Origin: Thauera propionica
GTDB lineage: Bacteria > Pseudomonadota > Gammaproteobacteria > Burkholderiales > Rhodocyclaceae
DNA length: 64,000 nucleotides
Direction of reading: 5' to 3'
Assembly (NCBI RefSeq): GCF_002245655.1
Contig: NZ_NOIH01000008.1
Coordinates: forward strand, 1-64,000
A program made the position numbers and the translations under genes. The notes under the pieces were generated by a model. The model worked only from the letters and a program-made list of their open reading frames with translations. It had not been told where the DNA came from and did no database searches. This document shows, one piece after another, positions 9,991 to 20,400 of the stretch. Numbering within the stretch: position 1 is the stretch's first letter; each line of letters begins with the position of its first letter.

Positions 9991-12279
9991 ATGAATTCCA
10001 CTTTCCGACGCCTTCCTGTCGCCGTCGCAGTTTCTCTGGCCTTGCCCTGGCTTGCCCATGCCCAGGAGACAACACTGGGCAAGATCGTCGTTACCGGAAC
10101 GGTTAGCGCTGTGAATCCGGCCGAGGTAACCCCCCGAACCGTTGATGCGCTGAAGCCCGCCACGAGCGACACTGCCACCCTGATGCGGGATGTTCCGGGC
10201 GTGAGCGGCTATGGGGCGGGTGGTGTGTCCAGCCTGCCCGTGATCCGCGGTCTCGCCGACGATCGGATCCGGATAAAGGTCGATGGCATGGACCTGATTG
10301 CGGCCTGTCCCAACCACATGAACCCGGCACTGTCCTATCTCGACCCGTCCAACGTCGGCCTGCTCGAGATTTATCCCGGGGTGTCGCCGGTGAGCGTCGG
10401 CGGCGACAGCATCGCTGGCACGATCGTCGCCGAATCGAAAGCGCCCGTCTTTGCTGAGTCGGGGCAGGGTACCCTGACCAGCGGTGAGATCGGCGCCTTC
10501 TATCGAAGCAACGGCAACGCAAAGGGTGGTAACGTCGCGGCGACATTCTCGACCGAGTCCTTCAGTGTGAGCTACGCTGGTTCGACTGCCGAGAGTGACA
10601 ACTACGATGCGGCGCGCAAGTTCAAGACGCTGGCCGCGACTGGCCGTGCCGGCCACACCTTGCCACTCGACGAGGTCGGATCGACCGCCTACAAGAGCCG
10701 CAATCACGAACTCGGGTTTGCGTTCAAGGGCGGCGACCATCTCGTGGAGGCCAAGCTTGGCCTTCAGGACATCCCCTACGAGTTGTGGCCGAACCAGCGC
10801 ATGGACATGCTCGACAATGACCAGAAGCGTGTCAATCTGCGCTATCAGGGGCAGTTCGACTGGGGGGCGCTTGAGGCGCGCGCATATCGCGAGAAGGTCG
10901 AGCACTTCATGGATTTCGGCGCGGACAAGCGATTCTGGTACGGCAATGGCGCGCCACCGACCGGGTCCGGCGGGCCGGCAGCGCTCAATGGTACGCCTTG
11001 TGCGCCGATCAGCCCGACGTGCGCAGCCGGCATGCCGATGAATACCGAGAGCAAGAACACCGGGCTAGCCCTCAAGGGCGACATCCGGCTATCGGGGGAG
11101 GATCTTCTCAAGATCGGAGCCGAACTCCAGCGCTATCGCCTCGACGACTGGTGGCCTGCGTCAGGGGCTGGCATGTCGCCGAACACGTTCTGGAACATCA
11201 ATGACGGCGAGCGCGACCGCAACGCGCTGTTCGGAGAATGGGAAGGGAAGCTCGGCGCACAGTGGCTGGCAGTTGCCGGTGTTCGTTTTGAGCGCGTCCG
11301 GACTGATGCTGGTCCCGTTCAGGCGTACAACAATGCCGCTGCCCCGGCCACGACGCTCGTGCCCGCGTTCAACAACCGAGACCGAGAGCGCACCGACAAC
11401 AACTGGGATTGGAGTCTGCTCGCCAAGTACACCGTCGACGAGAGCCTCGACGTCGAGTTCGGCCTTGCGCGCAAAGTCCGGTCGCCCAGCCTCTACGAGC
11501 GTTATAGCTGGTACAGCCGCGGCATGGAAATGCTGATGATCAACTGGTTCGGTGATGGCAACGGCTATATCGGCGATGTCGACCTTGAGCCCGAAAAAGC
11601 CCATACGCTGTCGGCAACTTTCGACTGGCATGCCGCCGACCGCAGTTGGGAGCTGAAGGCAACGCCGTACTACTCGCGCGTCAGCGACTACATCGACGCG
11701 GCCCGTTGCCCGACGAGCCTGGGCGGTGCGTGCTCCGCCGCGAATCTGACGGCGACGAACAGCTTCGTGTATCTGCAGTTGGCCAACCAATCGGCCCGTC
11801 TTTACGGGATCGACATTTCGGGACGCATGCCACTGGGACGAAACGCACTTGGCGAGTTCGGGCTCAAGGGCCTGCTGAGCTACACCAATGGCAAGAACCG
11901 GGACACCGGAGATGACCTATACAACATCACGCCGCTCAACGCCAAATTGACGCTCACGCATCAATATCGTGGCTGGGATAACGCACTGGAACTGGTGATG
12001 GTGAAGGCAAAGCGTGACGTTTCCGAGGTCCGGAACGAGGTCGAAACGCCGGGCTACAACCTGATCAACCTGCGCACGAGCTATTCTTGGAAGCAGGTCC
12101 GCGTGGACTTTGGCGTAGAGAACCTGTTCGACAAGTTCTACTATCTGCCGCTGGGTGGGGCCTATCTGGGTCAGGGGACCACGATGACCGCGAACCCGGT
12201 TGGCGCGGTGCCGCGCTGGGGTAATGCCGTGCCGGGAGCGGGTCGCTCGATCTACGCTGGCGTGAACTTCAAGTTCTGA
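9991..12279 (+). CDS. TonB-dependent outer-membrane copper receptor (OprC/NosA-like)
   Basis: An outer-membrane 22-strand barrel with an N-terminal plug, 762 residues with a signal peptide (residues 1-24, LAHA|Q). The plug contains GMDLIAACPNHMNPALSYLD, the hallmark of NosA/OprC copper receptors. C106 and M110 form the CxxxM half and H305-F-M307 the HxM half of the CxxxM/HxM site described for OprC. The chain ends in FKF, the usual barrel terminus. The ATG at 9991 is chosen because it begins the signal peptide; a longer frame adds 19 residues in front of it. The neighbouring PCu(A)C and DUF2946 genes agree with copper acquisition, perhaps for cytochrome oxidases or nitrous-oxide reductase. 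Confidence 0.9.
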   Translation: MNSTFRRLPVAVAVSLALPWLAHAQETTLGKIVVTGTVSAVNPAEVTPRTVDALKPATSDTATLMRDVPGVSGYGAGGVSSLPVIRGLADDRIRIKVDGMDLIAACPNHMNPALSYLDPSNVGLLEIYPGVSPVSVGGDSIAGTIVAESKAPVFAESGQGTLTSGEIGAFYRSNGNAKGGNVAATFSTESFSVSYAGSTAESDNYDAARKFKTLAATGRAGHTLPLDEVGSTAYKSRNHELGFAFKGGDHLVEAKLGLQDIPYELWPNQRMDMLDNDQKRVNLRYQGQFDWGALEARAYREKVEHFMDFGADKRFWYGNGAPPTGSGGPAALNGTPCAPISPTCAAGMPMNTESKNTGLALKGDIRLSGEDLLKIGAELQRYRLDDWWPASGAGMSPNTFWNINDGERDRNALFGEWEGKLGAQWLAVAGVRFERVRTDAGPVQAYNNAAAPATTLVPAFNNRDRERTDNNWDWSLLAKYTVDESLDVEFGLARKVRSPSLYERYSWYSRGMEMLMINWFGDGNGYIGDVDLEPEKAHTLSATFDWHAADRSWELKATPYYSRVSDYIDAARCPTSLGGACSAANLTATNSFVYLQLANQSARLYGIDISGRMPLGRNALGEFGLKGLLSYTNGKNRDTGDDLYNITPLNAKLTLTHQYRGWDNALELVMVKAKRDVSEVRNEVETPGYNLINLRTSYSWKQVRVDFGVENLFDKFYYLPLGGAYLGQGTTMTANPVGAVPRWGNAVPGAGRSIYAGVNFKF

Positions 12280-12300
12280 GCGGTTGCGCCAGACGAAGAA

Positions 12301-12330
12301 AAGCCCCGCCGAATCCGGCGGGGCTTTTTC
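12301..12330. terminator. Bidirectional intrinsic terminator
   Basis: An 11-bp perfect stem (12301-12311 with 12316-12326, loop AATC) is followed by T's on plus; on minus it is followed by TTTTCTTC. It lies between the convergent copper receptor and ETF-QO genes and can end both. Confidence 0.9.
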
Positions 12331-12357
12331 TATCTGCTGCAGCCCTTGTCGGGGCGC

Positions 12358-13995
12358 TTACATGCCCTGGTAGATCGGCCCTTCGCCGCCCTGCGGGACG
12401 ACCCAGTTGATGTTCTGCGTCGGGTCCTTGATGTCGCAGGTCTTGCAGTGCACGCAGTTCTGCGCGTTGATCTGCAGACGCGGGCCGGCCTCTTCGTGCA
12501 CGATCTCGTACACCCCGGCCGGGCAGTAGCGCTGCTCGGGCGCGTCGTAGCGTGCGAGGTTGATCGCGATCGGCGTGCCCGCGTCCTTCAACTGCAGGTG
12601 ACAGGGCTGCTCTTCCTCGTGGTTGGTGTTCGACAGGAACACCGACGAGAGGCGGTCGAAGGTGAGGACGCCGTCGGGCTTCGGGTAGTCGATCTTCGCG
12701 CACTCGGCCGCCGGTTTGAGCGCGGTGTGGTCGGCCGTGTTGTGCAGCGTCCAGGGCACCTTGCCCTTGAACAGCACCTGGTCGATGCCGAAGAGCAGCG
12801 AGCCGACGTACAGGCCCTTCTTCATGTAGGGCTTGAAGTTGCGCGTCTTGTGCAGTTCGGCATACAGCCACGATTCGCGGAAGGCCGCCGGGTAGGCGGT
12901 CAGGGCGTCGCGCTGGCGCTGCTGCTCGAGCGCCTCGAAGGCGGCCTCGGCCGCGAGCATGCCCGACTTGATCGCGGCGTGGCTGCCCTTGATGCGTGCG
13001 GCGTTGAGGAATCCGGCGTCGTCGCCGATCAGGCCGCCGCCCGGGAAGATCAGCCGCGGCAGGCTCTGCAGGCCGCCGGCGGCAATCGCGCGCGCGCCGT
13101 AGGCCAGGCGCTTGCCGCCGTCGAGATACTTGCGGATCTCGGGGTGGGTCTTGTAGCGCTGCATCTCCTCGAAGGGCGACAGATGCGGGTTGCTGTAGTT
13201 GAGCCCGACCACGTAGCCCACCGCCACCAGGTTGTCCTCGAGGTGATAGACGAAGCCGCCGCCATAGGTGGCGTTGTCCATCGGCCAGCCGGCGGTGTGC
13301 ACCACCAGGCCCGGGCGATGGTTCTCGGGCTTGACCTCCCACAGCTCCTTGATGCCGATGCCGTAGGTCTGCGGGTCGGCGCCGTCGCGCAGCTTGTACT
13401 GGGCCTCAAGCTGCTTGCCCAGGTGGCCACGACAGCCTTCGGCGAACAGCGTGTACTTGGCGTGCAGTTCCATGCCCGGCTGGTGGTGCGGGCCCGGCGT
13501 GCCGTCGCGGTTCAGGCCCATGTCGCCGGTGGCGACGCCCTTCACCGCGCCGGCCTCGTCGAACAGGATCTCGGCCCCGGCAAAGCCCGGATAGACCTCC
13601 ACGCCCAGCGCCTCGGCCTGCTCGCCGAGCCACTTCACGACGTTGCCCAGGCGTACGATGTAGTTGCCGTGGTTCACGAAGCAGTCCGGCAGCAGGCCGT
13701 TGGGGGCCTGGCGCGCGCCGGTCTCGGTCAGGAACAGCACCTTGTCCTCGGTCACCGCGGTCTTGAGCGGAGCGCCCTGTTCCTTCCAGTCGGGGATCAG
13801 CTCGGTGAGCGCCTTCGGGTCCATCACCGCGCCCGACAGGATGTGGGCACCGATCTCGGCCGCCTTCTCGATCAGGCACACCGAGATCTCCTGGCCCTTT
13901 TCGGCAGCCAGCTGCTTCAAGCGGATCGCCGCCGACAGCCCCGCGGGGCCGCCGCCGACGATCAGCACGTCGAATTCCATCGATTCGCGTTCCAT
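12358..13995 (-). CDS. Electron transfer flavoprotein-ubiquinone oxidoreductase (ETF-QO)
   Basis: A membrane-associated FAD and 4Fe-4S protein that passes electrons from ETF, reduced by acyl-CoA and related dehydrogenases, to ubiquinone. The 545-residue chain is full length. It opens with a dinucleotide-binding motif (DVLIVGGGPAG) and has four cluster cysteines near the C-terminus: C491 (YCPAGVYE) and C514, C517, C520 (CVHCKTC). The ATG at 13995 has AGGAGA just upstream; an inner Met five residues later is possible. It is divergent from a thioesterase/acetoacetyl-CoA ligase operon, with a palindrome between, suggesting shared control of acyl-CoA metabolism. Confidence 0.95.
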   Translation of the reverse strand: MERESMEFDVLIVGGGPAGLSAAIRLKQLAAEKGQEISVCLIEKAAEIGAHILSGAVMDPKALTELIPDWKEQGAPLKTAVTEDKVLFLTETGARQAPNGLLPDCFVNHGNYIVRLGNVVKWLGEQAEALGVEVYPGFAGAEILFDEAGAVKGVATGDMGLNRDGTPGPHHQPGMELHAKYTLFAEGCRGHLGKQLEAQYKLRDGADPQTYGIGIKELWEVKPENHRPGLVVHTAGWPMDNATYGGGFVYHLEDNLVAVGYVVGLNYSNPHLSPFEEMQRYKTHPEIRKYLDGGKRLAYGARAIAAGGLQSLPRLIFPGGGLIGDDAGFLNAARIKGSHAAIKSGMLAAEAAFEALEQQRQRDALTAYPAAFRESWLYAELHKTRNFKPYMKKGLYVGSLLFGIDQVLFKGKVPWTLHNTADHTALKPAAECAKIDYPKPDGVLTFDRLSSVFLSNTNHEEEQPCHLQLKDAGTPIAINLARYDAPEQRYCPAGVYEIVHEEAGPRLQINAQNCVHCKTCDIKDPTQNINWVVPQGGEGPIYQGM

Positions 13996-14088
13996 CCTGT
14001 TCTCCTGTTCCCGACGGTGTGATTCTTTGTTAGAGCCTTAGAATGGCTCAGTTTAAACGGTCGCGGGCCTCCGGCGCCGGCCGTGCAC

Positions 14089-14108
14089 AACATACGGGTG
14101 CGTATGTT
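14089..14108. promoter_or_regulatory. Perfect palindrome between divergent genes, candidate operator
   Basis: AACATACG-GGTG-CGTATGTT is an 8-bp perfect inverted repeat with a 4-bp centre in the 150-bp gap between ETF-QO (minus) and the thioesterase (plus), 38 bases before the latter's ATG. Size and symmetry suit a TetR-type dimer. The regulator is not in the window. Confidence 0.5.
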
Positions 14109-14145
14109 ACATTAGCCCGCCAAACAAACAATAGGAGACAAGCGC

Positions 14146-14565
14146 ATGAAAGAAGGGGCAAAACTCATCCACACCACGCGCATGGCGGTGCGCTGGGGCG
14201 ACATGGACGCCTACGGCCACGTCAACAACACGGTGTACTTCCGCTACTTCGAGCAGGCCCGCTGCGAATGGCTCGAGCAGATGGGCTTCCGCGTCAGCCC
14301 GGAAGAGCCGACCGGGCCGGTGATCATCAATGCCAGCTGCACCTTCCTGTCCCCGGTGAATTATCCTGCGACCGTCGTGATCAAGATGTACGCGGGTGAG
14401 CCCGGGCGCACGAGCGTGATGACGTGGTACGAGCTGTTCGTCGAGGGCGATGACAAGCTCTATGCCGAAGGAGCGGCGAAGACGGTATGGATGGACATGC
14501 GTTCGGGCAAGTCGGCGCCATTGCCCGATGCCGTTCGCGCGCTGTTCGACAACGCGGCCGGCTGA
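14146..14565 (+). CDS. Acyl-CoA thioesterase, 4HBT hotdog family (YbgC-like)
   Basis: A small cytoplasmic thioesterase (139 residues) hydrolysing acyl-CoA esters. The active-site segment VRWGDMDAYGHVNN carries the catalytic Asp of the 4-hydroxybenzoyl-CoA thioesterase-type fold, and FRYFEQARCEWL is the expected following helix. AGGAGA lies 9 bases before the ATG. The acyl specificity cannot be told. Placed ahead of acetoacetyl-CoA ligase and opposite ETF-QO, it probably helps recycle CoA in acyl-CoA or ketone-body metabolism. Confidence 0.85.
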   Translation: MKEGAKLIHTTRMAVRWGDMDAYGHVNNTVYFRYFEQARCEWLEQMGFRVSPEEPTGPVIINASCTFLSPVNYPATVVIKMYAGEPGRTSVMTWYELFVEGDDKLYAEGAAKTVWMDMRSGKSAPLPDAVRALFDNAAG

Positions 14566-14646
14566 GCCGGTCGTCGCGGGCAATAACAACAAGACTGCAG
14601 CCCCGCATCCACATACAGAACCTTCGATTGATGGTGAGGAGACATC

Positions 14647-16635
14647 GTGAATCTTTCTGATAACGCGCCTTTGTGGGCGCCTTCCGCCGAGCGAATCGCC
14701 TCGGCCAACGTCACCGCCTTCCGCCTGGCGGCGGAGCAGCGCTGGGGCGTCGCGCTGCCCGACTACGACGCGCTGTATGCCTGGTCGGTGGCGCACCCCG
14801 AGCAGTTCTGGGTGAGCGTGTGGGAGGGCGATGGCATGCGCGACGGCGTCATCGGTACGCGCGGCGATCGCGTGCTGGTCGATGGCGACAGGATGCCGGG
14901 AGCGAAGTGGTTCCCGGACGCGCGGCTCAACTTCGCGCAGAACCTGCTGCGCTCGCGCGATGCGTCCGACGCGGTTGTGTTCTGGGGCGAGGACCGGGTC
15001 AAGAACCGCATGAGCCACGGCGAGCTGTATCGAGCCGTTGCCCACTTCGCCGCGGCGCTCAAGGAGCAGGGCGTGGTCGCCGGCGATCGCGTGGCCGCGT
15101 ACATGCCCAACATGCCCGAGACGCTCGTTGCCATGCTGGCGGCGGCGAGCCTCGGCGCCATCTTCACCTCGGCTTCGCCGGATTTCGGCGTGCAGGGCGT
15201 GCTCGACCGCTTCGGCCAGACCGAGCCCAAGGTGCTGGTGGCCTGCGATGGTTACTACTACGGTGGCAAGACCATCGACGTCCTCGACAAGCTCGGCGAG
15301 ATCGTCGGCCAGCTGCCCTCGGTCAAGCGCGTGGTCGTCGTGCCCTATGTGCATCAGGCGCACGACCTGTCGCACGTGCCGCATGCCCGCCTGTATGCCG
15401 ATTTCGTCAAGCCCTTCGCTCACATCGACGACATCGCGTTCGCGCAGCTGCCCTTCGACCATCCGCTCTACATCATGTACTCGTCGGGCACCACCGGCGT
15501 GCCCAAGTGCATCGTGCATTGCGCCGGTGGCGCGCTGCTGCAGCACCTGAAAGAGCACCGCCTGCATGGCGACGTGAAGCCGGGCGACCGCGTCTATTAC
15601 TTCACCACCTGCGGTTGGATGATGTGGAACTGGCTGGTGTCGGGGCTGGCCGCCGGCGCCACGCTGCTGCTCTACGACGGCTCGCCCTTTGCCGGCGACA
15701 ACCACATCATCTTCGACTACGCGGACGCCGAAGGCATGACCCACTTCGGCACCTCGGCCAAGTTCATCGACGCCTGCGCCAAGTTCGGCCTCAGGCCGCG
15801 CGAGACGCACAAGCTCAGCTCCGTGCGCGCGATGATGAGCACCGGGAGCCCGCTGGTGTCCGAAGGTTTCGACTACGTCTATCGCGACATCAAGGCCGAC
15901 CTGCAGTTGTCGTCCATCTCGGGTGGCACCGACATCATCTCCTGCTTCGTGCTCGGCAGCCCGGTGCTGCCGGTTTGGCGCGGCGAAATCCAGTGCCGCG
16001 GCCTGGGGATGGCGGTGGACGTATGGGACGACGATGGCCGTCCGGTGCGCGGCGAGAAGGGCGAGTTGGTGTGCACCAAGCCCTTCCCGGTGATGCCGAT
16101 CGGCTTCTGGAACGATACCGACGGCAGCAAGTACCACGCCGCCTACTTCGAGCGCTTCGACAACGTCTGGTGTCATGGCGACTTCTGCGAGATCACCGCG
16201 CATGGCGGGCTGGTCATCTACGGCCGCTCGGACGCCACGCTCAACCCGGGCGGGGTACGCATCGGCACCGCCGAGATCTACCGCCAGGTCGAGAAACTGC
16301 ACGAAGTGGTCGAGAGCCTGGTGATCGGCCAGGACTGGCCGCCGCAGAACCCGAATGACGTGCGCGTGGTCCTGTTCGTGAAACTGCGCGAAGGGCTGAG
16401 CCTCGACGACGATCTGGTCAAGCGGATCAGGCAGACCATCCGTGACAACACTACGCCGCGCCACGTGCCGGCCAAGGTGCTGCAGGTGGCCGACATTCCG
16501 CGCACCAAGAGCGGCAAGATCGTCGAACTGGCGGTGCGCAACGTGGTGCACGGCCGCCCGGTGAAGAACCAGGAGGCGCTGGCCAACCCCGAGGCGCTGG
16601 CGCATTTCCGCGACCGCGCCGAACTGGCGGACTGA
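14647..16635 (+). CDS. Acetoacetyl-CoA synthetase (acetoacetate-CoA ligase)
   Basis: An ATP-dependent ligase activating acetoacetate (or a close 3-oxo acid) to its CoA ester, so that ketone bodies or PHB-derived acetoacetate can be used. It is an ANL-superfamily enzyme of 662 residues, the length typical of acetoacetate-CoA ligases. It has the P-loop [10 protein letters not shown] (from Y278), GGTDI, the [16 protein letters not shown] hinge region, and the C-terminal catalytic lysine K624 in RTKSGK, a possible acetylation switch. It starts with GTG at 14647 after a strong GGTGAGGAGA site. It follows the thioesterase by 81 bases and is followed 10 bases later by an isochorismatase-like gene, so the three are probably one operon. 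Confidence 0.93.
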   Translation: MNLSDNAPLWAPSAERIASANVTAFRLAAEQRWGVALPDYDALYAWSVAHPEQFWVSVWEGDGMRDGVIGTRGDRVLVDGDRMPGAKWFPDARLNFAQNLLRSRDASDAVVFWGEDRVKNRMSHGELYRAVAHFAAALKEQGVVAGDRVAAYMPNMPETLVAMLAAASLGAIFTSASPDFGVQGVLDRFGQTEPKVLVACDGYYYGGKTIDVLDKLGEIVGQLPSVKRVVVVPYVHQAHDLSHVPHARLYADFVKPFAHIDDIAFAQLPFDHPLYIMYSSGTTGVPKCIVHCAGGALLQHLKEHRLHGDVKPGDRVYYFTTCGWMMWNWLVSGLAAGATLLLYDGSPFAGDNHIIFDYADAEGMTHFGTSAKFIDACAKFGLRPRETHKLSSVRAMMSTGSPLVSEGFDYVYRDIKADLQLSSISGGTDIISCFVLGSPVLPVWRGEIQCRGLGMAVDVWDDDGRPVRGEKGELVCTKPFPVMPIGFWNDTDGSKYHAAYFERFDNVWCHGDFCEITAHGGLVIYGRSDATLNPGGVRIGTAEIYRQVEKLHEVVESLVIGQDWPPQNPNDVRVVLFVKLREGLSLDDDLVKRIRQTIRDNTTPRHVPAKVLQVADIPRTKSGKIVELAVRNVVHGRPVKNQEALANPEALAHFRDRAELAD

Positions 16636-16645
16636 GGAGGACACC

Positions 16646-17188
16646 ATGTTGATGAACCGTGACAACTCGGTGCTGCTGATCGTCGATGTGCAGGCGAAGC
16701 TCGCGCCCTTCATCCACGACAACGAGAAAGTGTCTGCCAACTGCGCGTGGCTGGCGCAGGTGGCGGCGCGCGTCGGCGTGCCGGTCGTCGTGACCGAGCA
16801 TTTCCCCGAGAAGATCGGCGGCACGCTGGATTCGGTGCGTGCGGTCACGCCGGACGCGCGCTACGTCGGCAAGCAGTGCTTCTCGGCGCAGGCGGATGGT
16901 TGCCTGAAGGGTACCGAGGTCGAGCGCCGTCCGCAGGTTATCGTGTGCGGTACCGAGGCGCATGTGTGCGTGCAGCAGACCGCGCTCGATCTGCGCTGGG
17001 CGGGCAAGCAGGTGTTTGTCGTCGCTGACGCTTCGGGCTCGCGCGACCCCGCCAATCGTGACCTGGCTTTCGAACGCATGCGTGGCCACGGCATCGAGAT
17101 CGTGTCGCGCGAGATGGTGGCCTTCGAGTGGCTGCAGCGCGGCGGGACGGACCTGTTCCGCGAGGTGAATCGCGACTTCATCCGTTAG
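16646..17188 (+). CDS. Isochorismatase-family cysteine hydrolase
   Basis: A 180-residue alpha/beta hydrolase of the isochorismatase superfamily, whose members cleave amides or vinyl ethers. The Asp-Lys-Cys triad is visible: D14 (LLIVDVQ), K76 (VGKQCF) and C108 (EAHVCVQQTA). The start has GAGGAGG in front and lies 10 bases after the acetoacetyl-CoA ligase stop. The substrate is unknown. It resembles the YcaC-type group rather than true isochorismatases, having no aryl-carrier domain. Confidence 0.85.
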   Translation: MLMNRDNSVLLIVDVQAKLAPFIHDNEKVSANCAWLAQVAARVGVPVVVTEHFPEKIGGTLDSVRAVTPDARYVGKQCFSAQADGCLKGTEVERRPQVIVCGTEAHVCVQQTALDLRWAGKQVFVVADASGSRDPANRDLAFERMRGHGIEIVSREMVAFEWLQRGGTDLFREVNRDFIR

Positions 17189-17211
17189 CCGGAAGCGTCG
17201 TCAATCTGCAT

Positions 17212-17247
17212 CGCGGGGCCGGGCGTTTGTCCGGCTCCGCGTTTTTT
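17212..17247 (+). terminator. Intrinsic terminator after the acetoacetyl-CoA ligase operon
   Basis: CGCGGGGCCGG (17212-17222) pairs with CCGGCTCCGCG (17231-17241), with one G-U, and six T's follow. In the 211 bases from here to gdhB I see no convincing promoter. Confidence 0.85.
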
Positions 17248-17459
17248 GCTCATGCGATACCGATCCGCGTGGCGGCGGCGCAAGGTGGGTAGTGATGCCG
17301 GGCTGCGCCACCTAGGGAAAACGTGGGTTCCGTTATTGCGCCTGTGCGCCTAGCCTTGAATCTTGTTCCACGGCGACGCGACATGGGTTTTCCGACACGC
17401 CGACCGTCGGAGTGTGCCGTGCGCCTTGCCGTGTCCTGATCAACTGCAGGGGGGGCGAG

Positions 17460-20400
17460 ATGGAGAAAAGGGAACAGAACCGGCTGGCCGTGCAGGTCGA
17501 TGCGGTGGTCGAGCAGATCGCTGCGCGTTTGTCTGCGGACGAAGCCAGGGCCGTCGCCGAGTTTGCGGTGCGCTTCCTTGCGCAGGTCGATCCGGACGAC
17601 CTCGAACTGCTGTCGGTGGCCGATCTCTACGGCGCGGTTCTGAGCCAGTGGCACTTCATCGCCCGCCGCAGCGCGGCCAGTGCGGTGCGCGTGTTCAACC
17701 CCAGGCTCGACGAAAACGGCTGGGAATGCGCGCACACGGTGATCGAGATCGTCGGCGACGACATGCCTTTCCTCGTCGACTCCGTGACGATGGAGGTCAA
17801 CCGCCAGGGGCTGATGCTGCACCTGATCATTCATCCGGTGCTGAAGCTGGTCCGCGACGGCGATGGACGCTTGCTGCGCATGGCCGACACGGCCGATGGA
17901 GACGCGCGTCATGAGTCGGTGATGCACCTGCAGGTCGACCGCCGCACCGATCCGGCCGACCTGCACGCGCTGCAGCAGGGGCTTGAGCACGTGCTGTCGG
18001 ACGTGCGCGCGGCGGTGTCGGACTGGCCCGCGATGCGGGAACGCGTGCAGGCCGTCGTGGCCGCGCTCGATTCGGTGCCGGCGACGATCGACGCCGCGGA
18101 AACCGCCGAGGCGCGTGATTTCCTGCAATGGCTGGCGGCGGACAACTTCGTGCTGCTCGGTGCCCGCGACTACCAGCTGGTGGCTTGCGAGGAGGGCGAC
18201 GAGCTGCGCATCGTGCCCGGTTCCGGGCTCGGACTGCTGCGGGGCGAAGGGGAGGATGGGCAGTCGCGTTCCTTCGCGGCGCTGCCCCCGCAACTCAAGG
18301 CCCGGGCCCATCTGCCCGGCGTGCTGACGGTCACCAAGTCCAATACGCGCTCCACGGTGCATCGGCCGGGCTATCTCGACTTCCTCGGTATCAAGACCTT
18401 CGATGCGGAGGGCCGCGTTACCGGAGAGCGCCGGGTCATCGGCCTGCTGGCCTCCACCGCCTATGGCACGCCGCCGATGCAGATTCCCCTGCTGCGCAGC
18501 AAGGTCGCCGCGGTGATCGAGCGTGCCGGTTTCCTGCCCGGCGGGCATGCGGCCAAGACCTTGCTCACGATCCTCGAGCGCTATCCGCGCGACGAGCTGT
18601 TCCAGATCACCACCGACGAACTTTTCACCCAGGCGATGGGCATCCTTCGGCTGGGCGAACGTCTGCGCACCCGGCTGTTCGTGCGCTGCGATCCCTTTGC
18701 CCGTTTCGTCTCCTGCCTGATCTACGTCCCGCGCGAGCACTACAACACCGACCAGCGCAAGCGCATGCAGGCGGTGCTGATGGAGGCGTTCGACGGTGCG
18801 GCTTCGGAGTTCGACGTGCAGTTCTCCGACTCGGCGCTGGCCCGCATCCTGATCATCGTGCGTACGCGGGACTCGGTGATTCCGCCCTTCGACGTCAGGG
18901 AGCTGGAACAGCGCCTGATCCGCGCCGCGCGGCGCTGGGAAGACGACCTGCAGCAGATCCTGGTCGAGCAATGTGGCGAGGAACGCGGCCTTGCCCTGCT
19001 GCGCCGTTACGGCAGCGGCTTTCCGGCCGGCTACCGCGAGGATTACCCGGCGCGCATGGCCGTATTCGACATCGAGCAGATGGAGGCGCTTTCGGGGGCG
19101 GACGACCTCGGCATGAACCTCTATCGCCCGCTCGAGGCGCCCGCCGGGCGGCTCAACTTCCGCATCTATCGCCTCGGCTCGCCGGTGCCGCTGTCGCAGA
19201 GCCTGCCGATGCTCGAGCGCATGGGCGTCAGGGTGATCGACGAGCATCCTTCGGACATCGTGCGCCAGGATGGCAGCGTGGTGTGGCTGCATGACTTCGG
19301 ACTGGCTTTTGCCGGTGCCGAAACGCTGAACATCCACGACATCCGGCCGCTGTTCCACGACACCTTCCGCCGCGTATGGCGCGGCGAGGTCGAGAATGAC
19401 GACTTCAACCGCCTGGTGCTGCTCGCCGGCCTGTCGTGGCGCGAGACCAGCGTGTTGCGCGCGTACGCTAAACATATGCGTCAGGCCGCCTTCACCTTCA
19501 GCCAGACCTACATGGAACAGACACTGGCGAGTTACCCTCAGCTTGCACGCCAGTTGTACGCGCTGTTCCGCACGCGCTTCGATCCGGCGCTCGAGGCTGG
19601 CCGCGAGGTGCACTGCGTCGAGCTGACGGCCGCGATCGAGGCCGGGCTCAACAGCGTCGCGAACCTGGACGAGGACCGTATCCTGCGCCAGTTCCTGGCG
19701 ATGATTCAGGCTACGCTGCGCACCAATGCCTTCCAGCGTGCGGCCGATGGCTCGCCCAAGCCCTGGCTGTCGTTCAAGCTTGCGCCGTCGCGCATCCCGA
19801 ACCTGCCGCAGCCGCTGCCGATGTTCGAGATCTTCGTCTATTCGCCGCGCATCGAGGGTGTGCACTTGCGCGGCGGAAAGGTGGCGCGCGGCGGCTTGCG
19901 CTGGTCCGATCGCATGGAGGATTTCCGCACCGAGGTGCTGGGGCTGGTGAAGGCACAGATCGTCAAGAACGCCGTGATCGTGCCGGTCGGTTCCAAAGGC
20001 GGTTTCGTGGTCAAGAACCCGCCGCTCGAGGGCGGGCGCGAGGCCCTGCTGGCCGAGGGCGTGGCGTGCTACCAGACCTTCCTGCGCGGCCTGCTGGACC
20101 TGACCGATAACCTGGTGCAGGGCCGGGTCGTGCCGCCGCCCGAGGTCGTGCGCCACGACGAGGATGATCCCTATCTGGTGGTGGCCGCGGACAAGGGCAC
20201 GGCGACCTTCTCGGACTACGCGAACGCGATTTCGGCCGAGTACGGTTTCTGGCTGGGCGACGCCTTCGCCTCGGGCGGTTCGGTGGGCTACGACCACAAG
20301 AAGATGGGCATTACCGCGCGCGGCGCGTGGGAGGCGGTCAAGCGTCACTTCCGTGAAATCGGCACGGACATCCAGAGCGAGCCCTTCACCGTCGCCGGTG

